Shown: positions 13,001-21,127 of the stretch, one piece after another
Layout of the letters: each line of letters opens with the position of its first letter
Position numbering within the stretch: the stretch's first letter is position 1
Source of the DNA: Pegoplata infirma
Taxonomy: Eukaryota; Arthropoda; Insecta; Diptera; Anthomyiidae
NCBI GenBank assembly: GCA_963921195.1
Contig: OY992538.1
Span: 9,138,330-9,202,329 of the forward strand
DNA: 64,000 nt
Direction of reading: 5' to 3'
Notes under the pieces: generated by a model
What the model was told of the DNA's origin: nothing
Databases searched by the model: none
Seen by the model: the letters and a program-made list of their open reading frames with translations, nothing else
Translations under genes and position numbers: made by a program

Positions 13001-16000
13001 TCAATTAAAACATTCCCAGCTTTGGTATATTTCAGGTAAGTTTATACACTCAAAATAATAACTCTGTTAAAAACTCTGTAAAATGACTGTAATCTCAATT
13101 CGACAGTTATTTGACAAAGTTATCTGTCGAAATACAGATTTTAATAATATACTTTGTATTTTCTTGTAACCGAAAAACAAAATTTTATCTGTAATTTTAC
13201 TTTTTACTTTGTAATCTCTATTTTAGAGATAATAAACAGAGTTTTTTGTTAAAATACAGATTTTATAAAATACTTATGTTTTTTCTCGTAACCAAAATAC
13301 AAAATTTCAACTGTATTTTTATTTATTGCTCTGTAATTATAAACCCTGGAAAATTTTACGAGGATGTCGTGTAAAATTGGAGGTACTCGTAAAAAACTTT
13401 CACAAAAATAAAAAAAAGTAAATTTACAATTTTTAAGCATTAAAGCGGGCAAATTTACTCGATGGCATTTTTCAATTGTCAACACCAGATTGGCTATTTG
13501 ACCAGAAATCAAATAGTAAATAAAATAGTCAAATTCTGGTCGCTTTTATCAATATTTTACAGATAATTCTGTAAATTTACAGTTTTTTTATCGAAATCAT
13601 TTTACAGAGTTTTCTTTGTAAAATAACAAAAAATCTTGCTGGTTGGAAATCTATGGTATTTTCTGCTGGCTCAGCAGAGTATCTCTGTAATTTAACAGAG
13701 TGATTATTTTGAGTGTAGAGAGAGAGAGAGAATACACTGAGAGAGAATAACTGAATATCAGAAGTCTAAAATTAATTCTGTTGACATAACCAAATTTAGT
13801 AGCAGCAACCAAATGGTCGATTAATGCACTGAAAGAATTATTGTTCATAATATCTATGAACATATTTCATAAAACCAAATTCATAGAATCTATGAAACAA
13901 TTCATTGGCTGAATGAATATTCATTAGTATTTTGAAATATTTCATAGAATTTTATTCATAGATTTTGTAAGATTCATAGAAAAAATTCATAGAAAAAAAA
14001 TGTCATTAATAATTTTTTAAAAATTAAAATAATGTTACAATAATTAAATAATTTGAATAAATATATTAAAAAAATATAAAAAATATAAAAAAAACATAAA
14101 AAACGTAAAAAAAAAAAATATTGCTGCCCAGGCGGGGTTCGAACCCAAGACCTACCGGCTGGGAAATTTATAATCGACGCCTTAGCTAGCAGCGCCACCA
14201 AAGGAGGAAAACCTCGCCGACTAACACTTAGTTTTGTAATGTTCGTTATTTTTTTTTTTGCAAATACACAAACATTTTGTTTTCTACAAACATACACACA
14301 GATTTTGGCAGAGCATTGCGGCAGAGCATAATATTTTAAAGCAGGATATTTAACAAAATAGGTTTTAAGTGTTATAACTTGTTTATTTACTTTAGCTCAG
14401 TGGTTAGAGACTATGCTTCACGAACCACTGGTATTGTGTTCGAATCTCGGTGGGGATCAGTTAAAAATAAATAAATTTTTAAAAATAGAATATTGTAAAT
14501 AAATAAAAATAAAATAATAAAGTAAATAAAAATTAAATAATAAAATAAAAAAAAAAAATAGAATTGAACAATAATTTTTTTTCCATAGCCTATGAACTTT
14601 TTCATAGGTATCTGGTTTCTATGAATTTGTTTCATAGATTCTATGAAGGGCATCATTGGCTCACTTCTAATGATTTTTTTCATAGAATCAATGTACGTTT
14701 TCATAGCCGTAATGAACAAAATTCTTTCAGTGTGAGACCAAATAATAAATTTGCACTCAAAAAAAAAAAACTGTAAAGTTAGCAAAAAAAGCTTGTAAAC
14801 CTACAAGAAAATTTGCTGATTTTGAACCCACAATTTTTTTGGTAAAGTTAGCAAAAACGTTTTGCTAAAAATTAGTTAACTGAAATTTTTTTTATTTCAA
14901 CTTAGTTCATACACATTTGAGGGCCCCATTGGGTTCGGATCCGATAGGTCCAGACCCCAATGGGTCTAGACCTACTTGGGTTCCTTAAAAATCGTCATAG
15001 TTTTTGATCCAAAATTAGTGTCCGTTTCGCTCTACTTTGCTTAGTTTTTGAGATACGTGATTTTAGGGGACCACCGGGGTTTTGAGAATTACAAAACTCG
15101 ATAACTTCAAAAATATTACTCGGAGAGCTTTTGATTATTTTGCGTCTTGTTCTACGTGTTGAGAGCTACAAAAATGCTTTTGGACTTTTTTTGTGTCGGC
15201 AATATTTACCGAGATATGAGCATTTAAAAATTTTCGGGAATGCTAACTTTTTTGGATCCAAAGTTAGGACCCATTAGGGTCCACACATGTAAAGAGAGCC
15301 CGAGAACCAAAAATGGCCTCCATTTTGCTCTATCTGGCTTAGTTTCCGAGATAGCGCCATTTTAAGTTTTCTGAAAATAAAAAAAAATTTACCATTTATT
15401 TTTACTAATATTAGCAAAAAATCTTGTAAAAATGTTGTCAACTCAATTTCAAATTTAGCAAAAGAAATTAGTTCAAAGTTTGTTTAAAATTGCTAATGTG
15501 CTAAATGAAGTTTACAAAAATTTTTTGCTAACATGCTAATCTCAACTAACAATTTGCTAAAAGTTAGCTAACTAGCGTTAGCAAAAAAAAATTAGTAAAT
15601 CTACTAACGTATTTTTTTGAGTGTGGATATTTTTTCGGATTCCTTAATTCATTATCATTTTCTTGTTTTTTTTTCAGAAACGGCAATCCCTTATTATTTG
15701 AGGGTGATTTACAAAATGAACAATCTGTTTTGGAATGGTTAATCGATGATGATAATCGTGAATTGGCTGATGAAATCGAAGAGGTCAATGAACGTATGTT
15801 GGAACGTTTAATGGCTGAATCTACCTTGTTGGTGGTATTCTTTTGTAAGTTAAAGGAATAGGATCTTAAAAGATTATTATGTCCTACATAATTTAATTTA
15901 TAATTTAATTAACAATTAAAGATGATGAGGATTGTGCCGAATGTGAAGAAATCTTAGAAGAATTAGAAGAAATTGATGGTGAGGCCGATATGTTTGGTAT

Positions 16001-19000
16001 TGATTTTGTTAAAATCGCAAGTGTAGAGGCGGCTAAAACATATGAAGTTGTTAATATACCTTCACTGGTATATTTTAGGTAAGTTGACAAATATTAAAAC
16101 TAAAGATAACCTTGAAGTTTTTGAGCGCCTTTTGATATTTTTTTTTAAATTTTAAGAATAATATAAATGTCATATAATCAGTGTCCAATCCTCATATTAG
16201 ATTTATTTCTATATTTTAACTTTCCCACAGAGTTTTAGAAATGAAAACTTATCAGACCAAATTAAAAACAAACATAACTAAAACAACAAAACTCTCTGGG
16301 CCCCAAGCTGGGAGCCATTTTTGACGGCAAAACATGAAGCAAACGACTTTTTTTAAATTCCGATTCTAAGGGGACAAAAGTAGTAAAATAGTGTACTTTG
16401 GTACTTTTTCCATTTCCCTGAAAATGTATCAAACCGAATTAAAACAAACATTATTAAAACATCAAAATTCTCTGGACCCCAAGCTGGTAGCCATTTTTGA
16501 CGGCAAGATATTGAGGACCGAGAAAAAACATTATGCAAACGACTTTTTGAAATTCCGATTCTAAGCGGACAAAAGTAGTAAAATAGTGTACTTTGGTACT
16601 TTTTCCAAGTGAGAGAGTTAAATCCGGCTGCGCCGAATCTTTAACACCCTCCAACATGTAAAAAATTAAAATAATTTAAAAAAATAATTTGGCAGGGTCG
16701 TTTTTTTTTTGGGTGGTATACGTTGAGGGACATCTTCCCCATCTCGATAAAAGTTTCCAAATAGATAATTTCCAGTTTTTGCACTAAATTACTACAGTTT
16801 TATAATTATTTTTTTTATTCACACTCCTAGAATAGGGCGGCCAAAAAAAACCTTTTCTGGTCCCATTGGTCCAATGCAGGTTGATTAACTTCATCTGGCA
16901 TGAAAATGTTGTATTTATTGAATAAATATACAAAAAAGTATATACAAATATTGTGTTTTTATGGAGCTTTTTTAATTCTTCAAGAAGGAACTTTTTTCCC
17001 CTTGTTTGATTTTGCACATAAACGAACTTGATCTTATGAGTAACATGAGACCTATTCCAACCAAACTTCGAGTTTCTCAAACTCTTGGTTTGGACTGAAT
17101 CGCAGGTTTCCACAAACGGCCGGACGGACATTCATAGAATGTCTTAGAATCTATTATGGTTCAATAATATATGTACTTTACGGGGTCCCGACTGATGTTT
17201 CCATGAGTTACATATGGAATGGCGAAGTGAGTATACCCCCATACTGTGGTTGGAGGGAATAACAAGTAAAAGTGTTAAATTCGGCTGTGCCGAATAATTA
17301 ATACCCTCCAACTTGCAAAAAAAAAAATTGCAGGGGCGTTTTTGGGGGGGGGGGGGTCGGTAGGAGTAATTGGGGGGGGGGCAAATTTCCTCTCGAATAT
17401 GTGTTGAAAAATTCATTCTTATGCTTTTTGCACTAAAGAAATGCAAGTTTATCATAATTTAAAAAAAAATATATTCCACGCCCATAGAAGGGGGGCAGAC
17501 CAAAAAAAAATACATTTTCTGATTCTCAGGGTCCAAAAAAAACACAAAAAAATCATGTAAAAAAGTGATATTTTTCGGAGGTTGCTTTAGTTCTTCAAGG
17601 AGGAACTTTTTCCCCCTGGTCCGATTTTGCTCATTTACGAACTTAACCTGCCAAGGAACATAAGACATATTCGTGCCAAATGTCGGGAGTCTACACAGAG
17701 AAAAATAAATTTCCAACTGAATTTTTCAGTTGTATCAACTCAAAATTCGGTTGCTTCTACTATATTTCGCTATGGCAGACGAATTTTTTAGATGTTTCAA
17801 TCAAAAGACAGTTGTATTAACAAAATTTAGTTGTAACTACCGATATTTAGATGTTACAACCATAATACAAATGCGTCAACCGAATTTTTGTTGCAACAAC
17901 AGAATTTCAGTTGGAAATTAGCAAATTTGTTTTCTGTGTGTAGCTCTTTTATTTTGCATCGTGTTAACTACAGACAGGCGGACGGACAGACAGACGGACG
18001 GACATCGCTAGAATGTCTTAGAATCGATCACTGATCATAAATATATATACTTTATGGGATCCTAGAAAGATATTTTGATGCGTTACAAACGGAATGACAA
18101 AGTAAGTATACCCCCATACTGTAGTTGAATGGTATAAGAACCGAAACTTCATCAAAGAACAATATACTTTTTCTATGGTTCTGGCAAATTAGAAAGTGGA
18201 ATGTACGATCATCTAGCAAGAAATCATTCCGACAAAAGTACTTTTTAGAAGTTGCAATTCTAAAATTGCAAAAAAGAGTTCCCTTGGTACTTTTTCGATC
18301 TCCTTAAATATTGATCATAAAAAATTGATTTTGAAATGTAAGATCCTTCATTAAAACGCAACATTCTGTTAAAAGAGTTTTAGGAATTTCTTTAAAAAAA
18401 ATCATTTTGAAAAATAAAGATTTCTGAAAATATTGCCTATGAGGGTAAAAAGGGGTTATAAATGGAAAATTAGGACATTATATATCGAAATCCAAGAAAA
18501 GGACATGTTTAGAAATTTTATTATTTTTAGGTTAAAAGAAAAAAGGAAAAAAACCTACATGAAACGAAATGAAGAGAACGAAATAAATAAAACGGGGAAC
18601 AAACAGGAATGAAATTTCCGATTTTAATGGACCCACAGAATTCTAAAAGTGTACATGTAAGATCCTCCAGCAGAATTAACATCCAAGATAAGTACACATT
18701 AAGAAATTTAAAGTTCTCAGGGTAAAAAGGGGTGAAAATGAAAAATGGGGGTTCAATTGATACTTTTAGGTCTAGTGAGAAAAAAACTCTAGAAGTTTTT
18801 TTTTTAATGTATGTTGTAGGGATTTCAATAAACCTGAGATTCCTATTTGGAAGAAACCTAGATGAAATGAAATGAAATGAAATGAAATGAAATAGAACAG
18901 TGAAAGAAATAGAATATAACTGGAAAAGAAATGGAATGGAATAGGGAACGACATGGAATTCAATTTATTTATTAAAATTTTTTTTCATTAAATATTTTTT

Positions 19001-21119
19001 CACTCAAAAGTTGTTTGCGCTTTATTTATAAACCCATTTAACCACATTATGGGGATCTACTCACATTGTCATTCCGTGTGTAACGCATCGAAATATTGGT
19101 CTAGGACCCTATAAAGCAATGGTTCCCAACCTTTTATACGCCACGCCCCACTTTTAAGTTAAAAAAATTGTGTTGTCCCCCCTACACTAAGGAAAAATTT
19201 GTTAGTTTTTCTAATTTTTGTATCTAATGAAAAATGACTACTTTTGTTTTTGTAAAATAAGCATTTAAATTAAGTTTTTAGTAAAACTGTTAAGAAATTA
19301 ACAAGATTTTTGTGGTTAATTTGCAAAAAAAAAATAGTTTTTGTAATTAATTTGACTAAAAAAATCTTGAAAATTTGTTCGTTGCCCTCCTGGAACCTTC
19401 AAATTGCCCCCCAGTGGGGCGAGAATCAAAGGTTGGGAACCATTGCTATAAAGTATATATTTTATTTATTGTTCAGTGATCAATTTCAAGACATTCTAGC
19501 GATGTCCGTCTGTTCGTCCGCCTGTGAAAAAAAAGCTCTAGACTCCTAAAGCTTAGGAGCTCGCTAAGTTTGGAAATGGTAAATCGGATTAAGGAAAAAA
19601 GTATCCCTTTAAGAGCTAAACCAACCTCTGAAAAAACGCTTTTTTATCAGAAGAAATTCAAAGTCCTTCAGTTGAATCCGGGATTCTAGAGAATGTTATT
19701 TGTTTTACTCCGCACTATTTTGTGGGAGTGGACACAAAAAAAATTATAAAAATTTATAAATAGCGCAAAAAACGTAATAAAAGAATTAGTAAACATTTAT
19801 CATTTATCTTCAATGAATCCTTTTCCAAAAAAAAAAGAACAAAAGACGCCTTGACCTGATTTCGACTTGATTTCGGGCTATACAGGATATTTTAGTTTCA
19901 TTGTTTGAATCATTCTAATCCGTTTTCGTGAAGGACTTAACAATAGAACGCTAACAAAAAAACGGGTCTTTTGCATTTTAAAATATAAAAAACTTTTGGC
20001 CCCAAGTTGGGCGCCATTTGAAATGGCACTGGTTTTAAAAAGTTATCACTTTTCGGGATCTATCATAAGGTACAAAATATTAAAAATCATCAGATACTGA
20101 GCATCCCCGGGAATAACTCACCTAGTTGGTACAATAACGAAAAATTTAATTTTTAAAAGTGTTGAATAAGGCAATATTCAAGTTGATTATTTACTTTTTT
20201 CCAGAAAAAGCGTTATATTTAATTTTAAAAATTTTATTTCATTTTAGAAAACAAGTTCCAGTTTTATATGATGGTGATCTGCATCAACATGACAAAATCA
20301 TCACCTGGCTGACATCACAAGATGTTTTCGAAATTAAAAATGAGATTGAAGAAGTCAATCGTAAAATGTTGGATAAATTATTAGAAGAAAATGAATTCAT
20401 AACTGTATTTTTCTGTAAGTTTTAAAGAAATTTTAAAAAATTAATTATTGTAACATCCCGAGAAAAAATTACGGATCCGAAAAATTTATCTCTAAGATTA
20501 GATCAGTTTTAATCGGATGAAATTGTATCCGTCCGATCAAAACTGATCTAATATTAACGATCAATTTTTGGGATCAATACTGATCTTTCAAATCTCGGGT
20601 CAGTATTGATCTTTTAAATCTCGAATCAAAATATAGATAAACATTTTTACTCGGGATAAACTAACTTTTTTGACATAATTTATTTTAGATGAACATAATC
20701 AACAAGATTCCATTAATGCCTTGGAAAAATTGGAAAATATTGATAGCGAAACGGATAATTTGGATATAACATTTGTTAAAATGGCCGATTCGCGATATGC
20801 CAAAAAATGGGGTGTTACCAAACTGCCAGCCATGGTATACTTTAGACGAAGATTTCCCAGCATTTATAGAGGTAGTAATTTTTAAAGTTTGTTAAATTTA
20901 GATGATTTTACGTTTTTATTGTTTCTTTTAGGTGATCTCCTATCTGAAGATGAAGTTTTAGAATGGTTACGTAAAAATCGTTTCCGCCAACCGGAATTGA
21001 ATATCTTCATGTATGCTTTAATAGCTTTGGCCGTGGCCTTTGTATTGTATACCGCCTTTTTATTACAATGTTTTAAGCCAGCTCCACCACCGCCACCACA
21101 ACATCCCAAACAATCGTGA
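3899..21119 (+). CDS. Multi-thioredoxin-domain, membrane-anchored PDI-like protein (3' part of gene, 8 exons)
   Basis: Joining 3899-4081, 7623-7754, 12879-13035, 15678-15844, 15922-16078, 20248-20414, 20689-20871 and 20932-21119 gives an open frame of 443 codons plus a stop, with AG/GT at every junction and matching phases. It encodes four tandem thioredoxin-like domains of about 110 residues. Each has a C-x-x-C region followed by E-x-L-E-x-I-D, then F-V-K-x, and a cis-Pro-like [YFIL]-P-[AS]-[LM]-V-Y-F motif. The redox pairs read CEVC, CNIC, CAEC; the fourth domain has none. A hydrophobic segment (about 20952 onward, MYALIALAVAFVLYTAFLL) and a PAPPPPP tail close the protein, so a type I or tail-anchored ER/secretory-membrane protein with luminal thioredoxin domains is likely. 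Function is inferred from the family: disulfide exchange or chaperone activity. Possible counterpart of Drosophila l(2)01289 (recalled, not checked). The first exons lie left of the window. Confidence 0.9.
4485..4735. repeat. Dispersed repeat family B fragment
   Basis: GGTCTCAAAACCC, AAAAACTAAGCAAGGTAG, GCGAAACGAACACAAG and GGGTCTGGACC recur near 9540-9620, 10955-11345, 15000-15110, 56740-56890 and 62150-62260. The last three lie inside the MITEs at 14754, 56197 and 61945, so this is probably a relative or remnant of that family. Confidence 0.6.
4822..5300 (+). mobile_element. DINE-1-like Helentron, 5' part
   Basis: It opens TATACCCTCCAACCACAGTA, then CATTCCGTTTGTAACGCATC, GACCCCATAAAGTATATATA, TTGATCCATGATCGATTC and a CCGTCCGTCTGTCTG tract. 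This order resembles the Drosophila DINE-1/INE-1 start (from memory). The 36-bp array begins where this part ends, so the array may be the element's central repeat. The 3' end was not located. Confidence 0.6.
5300..7155. repeat. 36-bp tandem satellite made of two palindromes
   Basis: About 50 diverged units, period 36 bp with shorter and longer variants. Each unit holds TTCACGGAWTCCGTGAA, a 17-base inverted repeat around one A/T, and TTTTCTATAGAAAA, a perfect 14-base palindrome, joined by short A/T spacers. Because 36 is divisible by three and the unit is nearly its own complement, long repetitive frames (KFSIEKIFTDSV-type) open on both strands; they are by-products. It lies in the intron between exons A and B. 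Confidence 0.93.
7160..7620. other. No gene seen
   Basis: Intron sequence before exon B. Apart from a short TACATACATACATATAT run near 7430 I see nothing distinct. Confidence 0.5.
7623..7754 (+). CDS. Exon B: linker/helix half leading into domain 2
   Basis: The acceptor AG is at 7621-7622 and the donor is TTCT|GTAAGT. It encodes GEMQEEEEVLQWLITQ, a second acidic/basic helix and the first beta strand LAVYF of the next thioredoxin fold. The last base t is completed by AT of exon C to a Tyr codon. It could equally be completed by TG of the candidate alternative exon at 7975. Confidence 0.92.
7975..8168 (+). CDS. Candidate second alternative last exon of gene 1 (basic, Ser/Tyr-rich)
   Basis: After exon B (7754, ending on one codon base) an AG at 7973-7974 is followed by TG CCA CCA GAG, which restores frame as Leu-Pro-Pro-Glu. 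It runs 64 codons (RKGSRQPAYCRSYC, VPIVPKDASYANSNSSYTPK, SKHTKKFLKNYISRKRKRIE) to TAA at 8166-8168. AATAAA overlaps the stop at 8164-8169. Codon composition looks coding, unlike the surrounding AT-rich intron. An in-frame ATG at 7956 is upstream and could make it a separate small ORF. CAAG|GTATTC near the end could also act as a donor and make it a cassette that stays in phase with exon C. The polypyrimidine tract is weak. Confidence 0.45.
8379..8730. repeat. Foldback MITE family E, copy 1
   Basis: GGTCATTATTTTCTTTACTA at the left is the complement of TAGTAAAGAAAATAATGACC near 8620. The arms are about 80 bp and extend over ATGATATTCTCATAG. Copies are at 12217-12625 and 49685-49860. All three share about 70 bp downstream (TTTTTATT...ATCAGAATTT). 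Confidence 0.8.
8775..9375. repeat. Inverted repeat element, about 600 bp
   Basis: CCTGACATGCAAATGACTTG near 8890 mirrors CAAGTCATTTGCATGTCAGG near 9205. GTGATAG/TATCAC, AATGATTTTTTTAC/TAAAAAAATCATT and GAAATTTG pairs add to arms of about 250 bp. No TSD is clear and it is a single copy in the window. Confidence 0.7.
9480..9880. repeat. Dispersed repeat family B fragment
   Basis: It carries the family phrases GAGGACTAGCTTCGGACCC, TTGTCCGTTTCGC and TTTTCGAGATACGGTAATTT, then a GATATTGCCATTTTGAG-like block. Strongly diverged from the copies inside the MITEs. Confidence 0.5.
10349..10832. mobile_element. AGGGCACC foldback MITE
   Basis: AGGGCACCCACCGATTGTCC at the left and the complement of GGACATTCGGTGGTGCCCT at the right are inverted. 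The arms continue over CTGAAACTTT, AGAGTTACC and AGCTGCCCAATCT for about 85 bp. No target duplication was found. Confidence 0.7.
10845..11420. repeat. Dispersed repeat family B, longer copy
   Basis: It contains ATCTGTCGGGGTCTCAAGAC, TATCTCGGTAAATACTACC, CAAAAACTAAGCAAGGTAG and GAACCAA-type phrases seen in the MITEs at 14754 and 56197 but no recognisable CACTCA end. The copy at 4485 matches it closely. Confidence 0.6.
11505..11570 (+). repeat. tRNA-like fragment
   Basis: GGCAGTTAATAGC and GGGTTCAATCCC resemble tRNA A and B boxes at the right distance. The acceptor and anticodon stems are not convincing. Confidence 0.35.
11673..11752 (+). repeat. Short dispersed repeat D
   Basis: AACGAACCAGGATGTCTTAA and the following AAATAAATTTTTCTTTCACA, TTCAAACCATAT recur at 63085-63162 with few differences. 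Boundaries and type are unknown. Confidence 0.65.
12217..12625. repeat. Foldback MITE family E, copy 2
   Basis: AGGTTTATTCTAGCTTGAGG at the left mirrors CCTCGAGCTAGAATAAACCT ending near 12557. The loop shares ATCTTGACAATGGAATCTGA with copy 1. The arms are longer and better matched than in copy 1. Located in the intron before exon C. Confidence 0.85.
12879..13035 (+). CDS. Exon C: thioredoxin-like domain 2, CNIC half
   Basis: The acceptor is TTTCAG at 12873-12878 and the donor is TTTCAG|GTAAGT after 13035. It encodes KINCNICDQILEGLELIDDECD, then MVKIQDPQLAKRYS and TFPALVYF. It is 157 bp, as is exon E, consistent with domain duplication. A MITE begins only 11 bp after the donor (13047). Confidence 0.93.
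13047..13715. mobile_element. CACTCA MITE (ACTCTGT subfamily)
   Basis: Termini CACTCAAAATAATAACTCTG and CACTCAAAATAATCACTCTG are inverted (25 bp, one difference), with TA on both sides. The interior is rich in CTGTAAAATxACAG and CAGAGT/ACTCTG motifs. It starts 11 bp behind the donor of exon C. Confidence 0.88.
14126..14210 (-). repeat. tRNA-like sequence
   Basis: The complement reads GGTGGCGCTGCTAGCTAAGG ... GGGTTCGAACCCCGCC, with good A- and B-box matches and a longer spacer. It lies inside the MITE 13827-14732 next to another tRNA-like sequence. Confidence 0.45.
14385..14460 (+). repeat. tRNA-like sequence
   Basis: TTTAGCTCAGTGGTTAGAGA is a near-consensus A box and GTGTTCGAATCTCGG a near-consensus B box. 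The stems are incomplete. Same MITE as the preceding tRNA-like sequence. Confidence 0.45.
14754..15623. mobile_element. CACTCA MITE (GTTAGCAAAA subfamily), copy 1
   Basis: Ends CACTCAAAAAAAAAAAACTG and the complement CACTCAAAAAAATACGTTAG, flanked by TG on both sides. It is about 870 bp with GTTAGCAAAA/TTTTGCTAAC repeats at both ends. The core has GGTCCAGACCCCAATGGG, TATTTACCGAGATATGAGC and GCTCTATCTGGCTTAGTTT. Copies: 61945-62811 (same orientation) and 56197-57054 (inverted). Confidence 0.88.
15678..15844 (+). CDS. Exon D: end of domain 2 / start of domain 3
   Basis: The acceptor is a T-rich tract ending CAG at 15677; the donor is TTTT|GTAAGT. It encodes NGNPLLFEGDLQNEQSVLEW and an acidic helix ending in the strand LLVVFF. 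It is 167 bp, as is exon F, its equivalent between domains 3 and 4. The next intron is only 77 bp. Confidence 0.93.
15922..16078 (+). CDS. Exon E: thioredoxin-like domain 3, CAEC half
   Basis: The acceptor AG is at 15920-15921 and the donor is TTTTAG|GTAAGT. It encodes DEDCAECEEILEELEEIDG, DFVKIASVEAAKTY and NIPSLVYF. The CAEC pair is intact. The following intron (16079-20247) holds repeats but no further coding sequence that I can see. Confidence 0.93.
16257..16610. repeat. Tandem duplication, about 175-bp period
   Basis: Two units share CCAAGCTGG-AGCCATTTTTGACGGCAA, AATTCCGATTCTAAG and GTACTTTGGTACTTTTTCC. The second unit ends where a DINE-1-like fragment starts. Intron between exons E and F. 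Confidence 0.75.
16611..17275 (-). mobile_element. DINE-1-like Helentron fragment
   Basis: On the complement it starts at the TACCCTCCAACCACAGTATG motif near 17255, passes CATATGTAACTCATGG, GGGACCCCGTAAAGTACATA, TTCTAAGACATTCTATG and CCGTCCGGCCG, and ends at a hairpin (CGGCTGCGCCG, 16620-16640). Confidence 0.6.
17276..18136 (-). mobile_element. DINE-1-like Helentron with nested MITE
   Basis: Same layout as the preceding copy: CGGCTGTGCCGAAT hairpin at 17288, body, then CAGACGGACGGACATCGCTA, GATCACTGATCATAAATATA and TATACCCCCATACTGTAGTT at 18110-18130. A 247-bp MITE is inserted at 17694. Two unusual G runs of 13 and 10 lie at 17344-17356 and 17372-17381. Confidence 0.65.
17694..17940. mobile_element. 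CACAG-ended MITE (TTTCAGTTG subfamily), copy 1
   Basis: 247 bp between TA dinucleotides. It starts CACAGAGAAAAATAAATTTC, ends AATTTGTTTTCTGTGTG, and shows CAACTGAATTTTTCAGTTG at the left and its mirror at the right. It is inserted in a DINE-1-like Helentron. Confidence 0.88.
18140..18965. repeat. Dispersed repeat family C with ATGAA pentamers
   Basis: Phrases TGGTACTTTTTCGATCTCC, TGTAAGATCCTCCAGCA and GGGGTAAAA recur near 22740-23240, 40550-41510, 50230-50460, 58150-58520 and 60780-61010. A GAAATGAAATGAAATGAAAT run lies at 18860-18895. No ends or coding sequence were identified. Confidence 0.6.
19040..19640 (+). mobile_element. DINE-1-like Helentron fragment with nested hAT MITE
   Basis: CATTCCGTGTGTAACGCATC, GGTCTAGGACCCTATAAAG, then after the MITE (19117-19445) CTATAAAGTATATA, TTCAGTGATCAATTTC, ACATTCTAGCGATGTCCGTC. 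The interrupted halves join exactly at the duplicated CTATAAAG. Confidence 0.65.
19117..19445. mobile_element. hAT-like MITE, 329 bp
   Basis: Termini CAATGGTTCCCAACCTTT and its complement are inverted. CTATAAAG is duplicated at 19109-19116 and 19446-19453. GC-richer end blocks (CGCCCCAC/GTGGGGCG) surround an AT-rich loop. Confidence 0.92.
19645..20245. other. No gene seen before exon F
   Basis: Intron sequence with one GGCCCCAAGTTGGGCGCCATTT phrase (split here: GGCCCCAAGTTGG, GCGCCATTT) that also occurs near 16300 and 60550, so a diverged member of that repeat. Confidence 0.45.
20248..20414 (+). CDS. Exon F: end of domain 3 / start of domain 4
   Basis: The acceptor is ATTTTAG at 20241-20247 and the donor is TTCT|GTAAGT after 20414. 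It encodes KQVPVLYDGDLHQHDKIITW, then the charged helix EIEEVNRKMLDKLLEENE and the strand FITVFF. The longer frame that begins upstream at 20159 is intron sequence and should not be used as a start. Confidence 0.93.
20457..20655. mobile_element. CCCGAG-ended MITE, copy 1, filling intron F-G
   Basis: It starts CCCGAGAAAAAATTAC and ends CATTTTTACTCGGG, flanked by AT on both sides. Internal hairpins: GATTAGATCAGTTTTAATCG and the mirrored AAACTGATCTAAT, plus repeated TCAGTATTGATCTTT. It makes up about 200 of the 274 bp of this intron. The related copy is at 63675-63958. Confidence 0.8.
20689..20871 (+). CDS. Exon G: thioredoxin-like domain 4, redox cysteines lost
   Basis: The acceptor is TATTTTAG at 20681-20688; the donor is GTAGTA (non-consensus but GT) after 20871. 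It encodes EHNQQDSINALEKLENIDSE, where the CxxC position of the other domains is replaced by Q-Q-D-S. The cis-Pro strand KLPAMVYF is kept. The domain is therefore probably structural or substrate-binding rather than redox active. Confidence 0.92.
20932..21119 (+). CDS. Exon H: terminal exon with transmembrane segment
   Basis: The acceptor is TTTCTTTTAG ending at 20931, after a 60-bp intron. It encodes GDLLSEDEVLEWLRKNRFRQ, a stretch of about 20 hydrophobic residues beginning NIFMYALIALAV, a Cys, then the tail KPAPPPPPQHPKQS and TGA at 21117-21119. The basic residues before the membrane span and the Pro-rich end fit a C-terminal anchor with a short tail. Confidence 0.93.
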
Positions 21120-21127
21120 TATGTTTA

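Larger units (their letters stand above)
13827..14732. mobile_element. CACTGAAAG MITE with tRNA-like cargo
   Basis: It starts CACTGAAAGAATTATTGTTC and ends ATTCTTTCAGTG, flanked by TG on both sides. Both halves are full of TTCATAGAATCTATGAA-like palindromes. The middle holds two tRNA-like sequences (14126-14210 and 14385-14460). Confidence 0.75.

Noticed and set aside
16784..17716. Three complement ORFs of 85-115 codons
   Set aside because: They lie in DINE-1-like Helentron fragments and read repeat DNA such as the GAC-GGA tracts.
20882..21109. Glycine-rich complement ORF over exon H
   Set aside because: Antisense of the proline-rich tail and transmembrane segment of gene 1.
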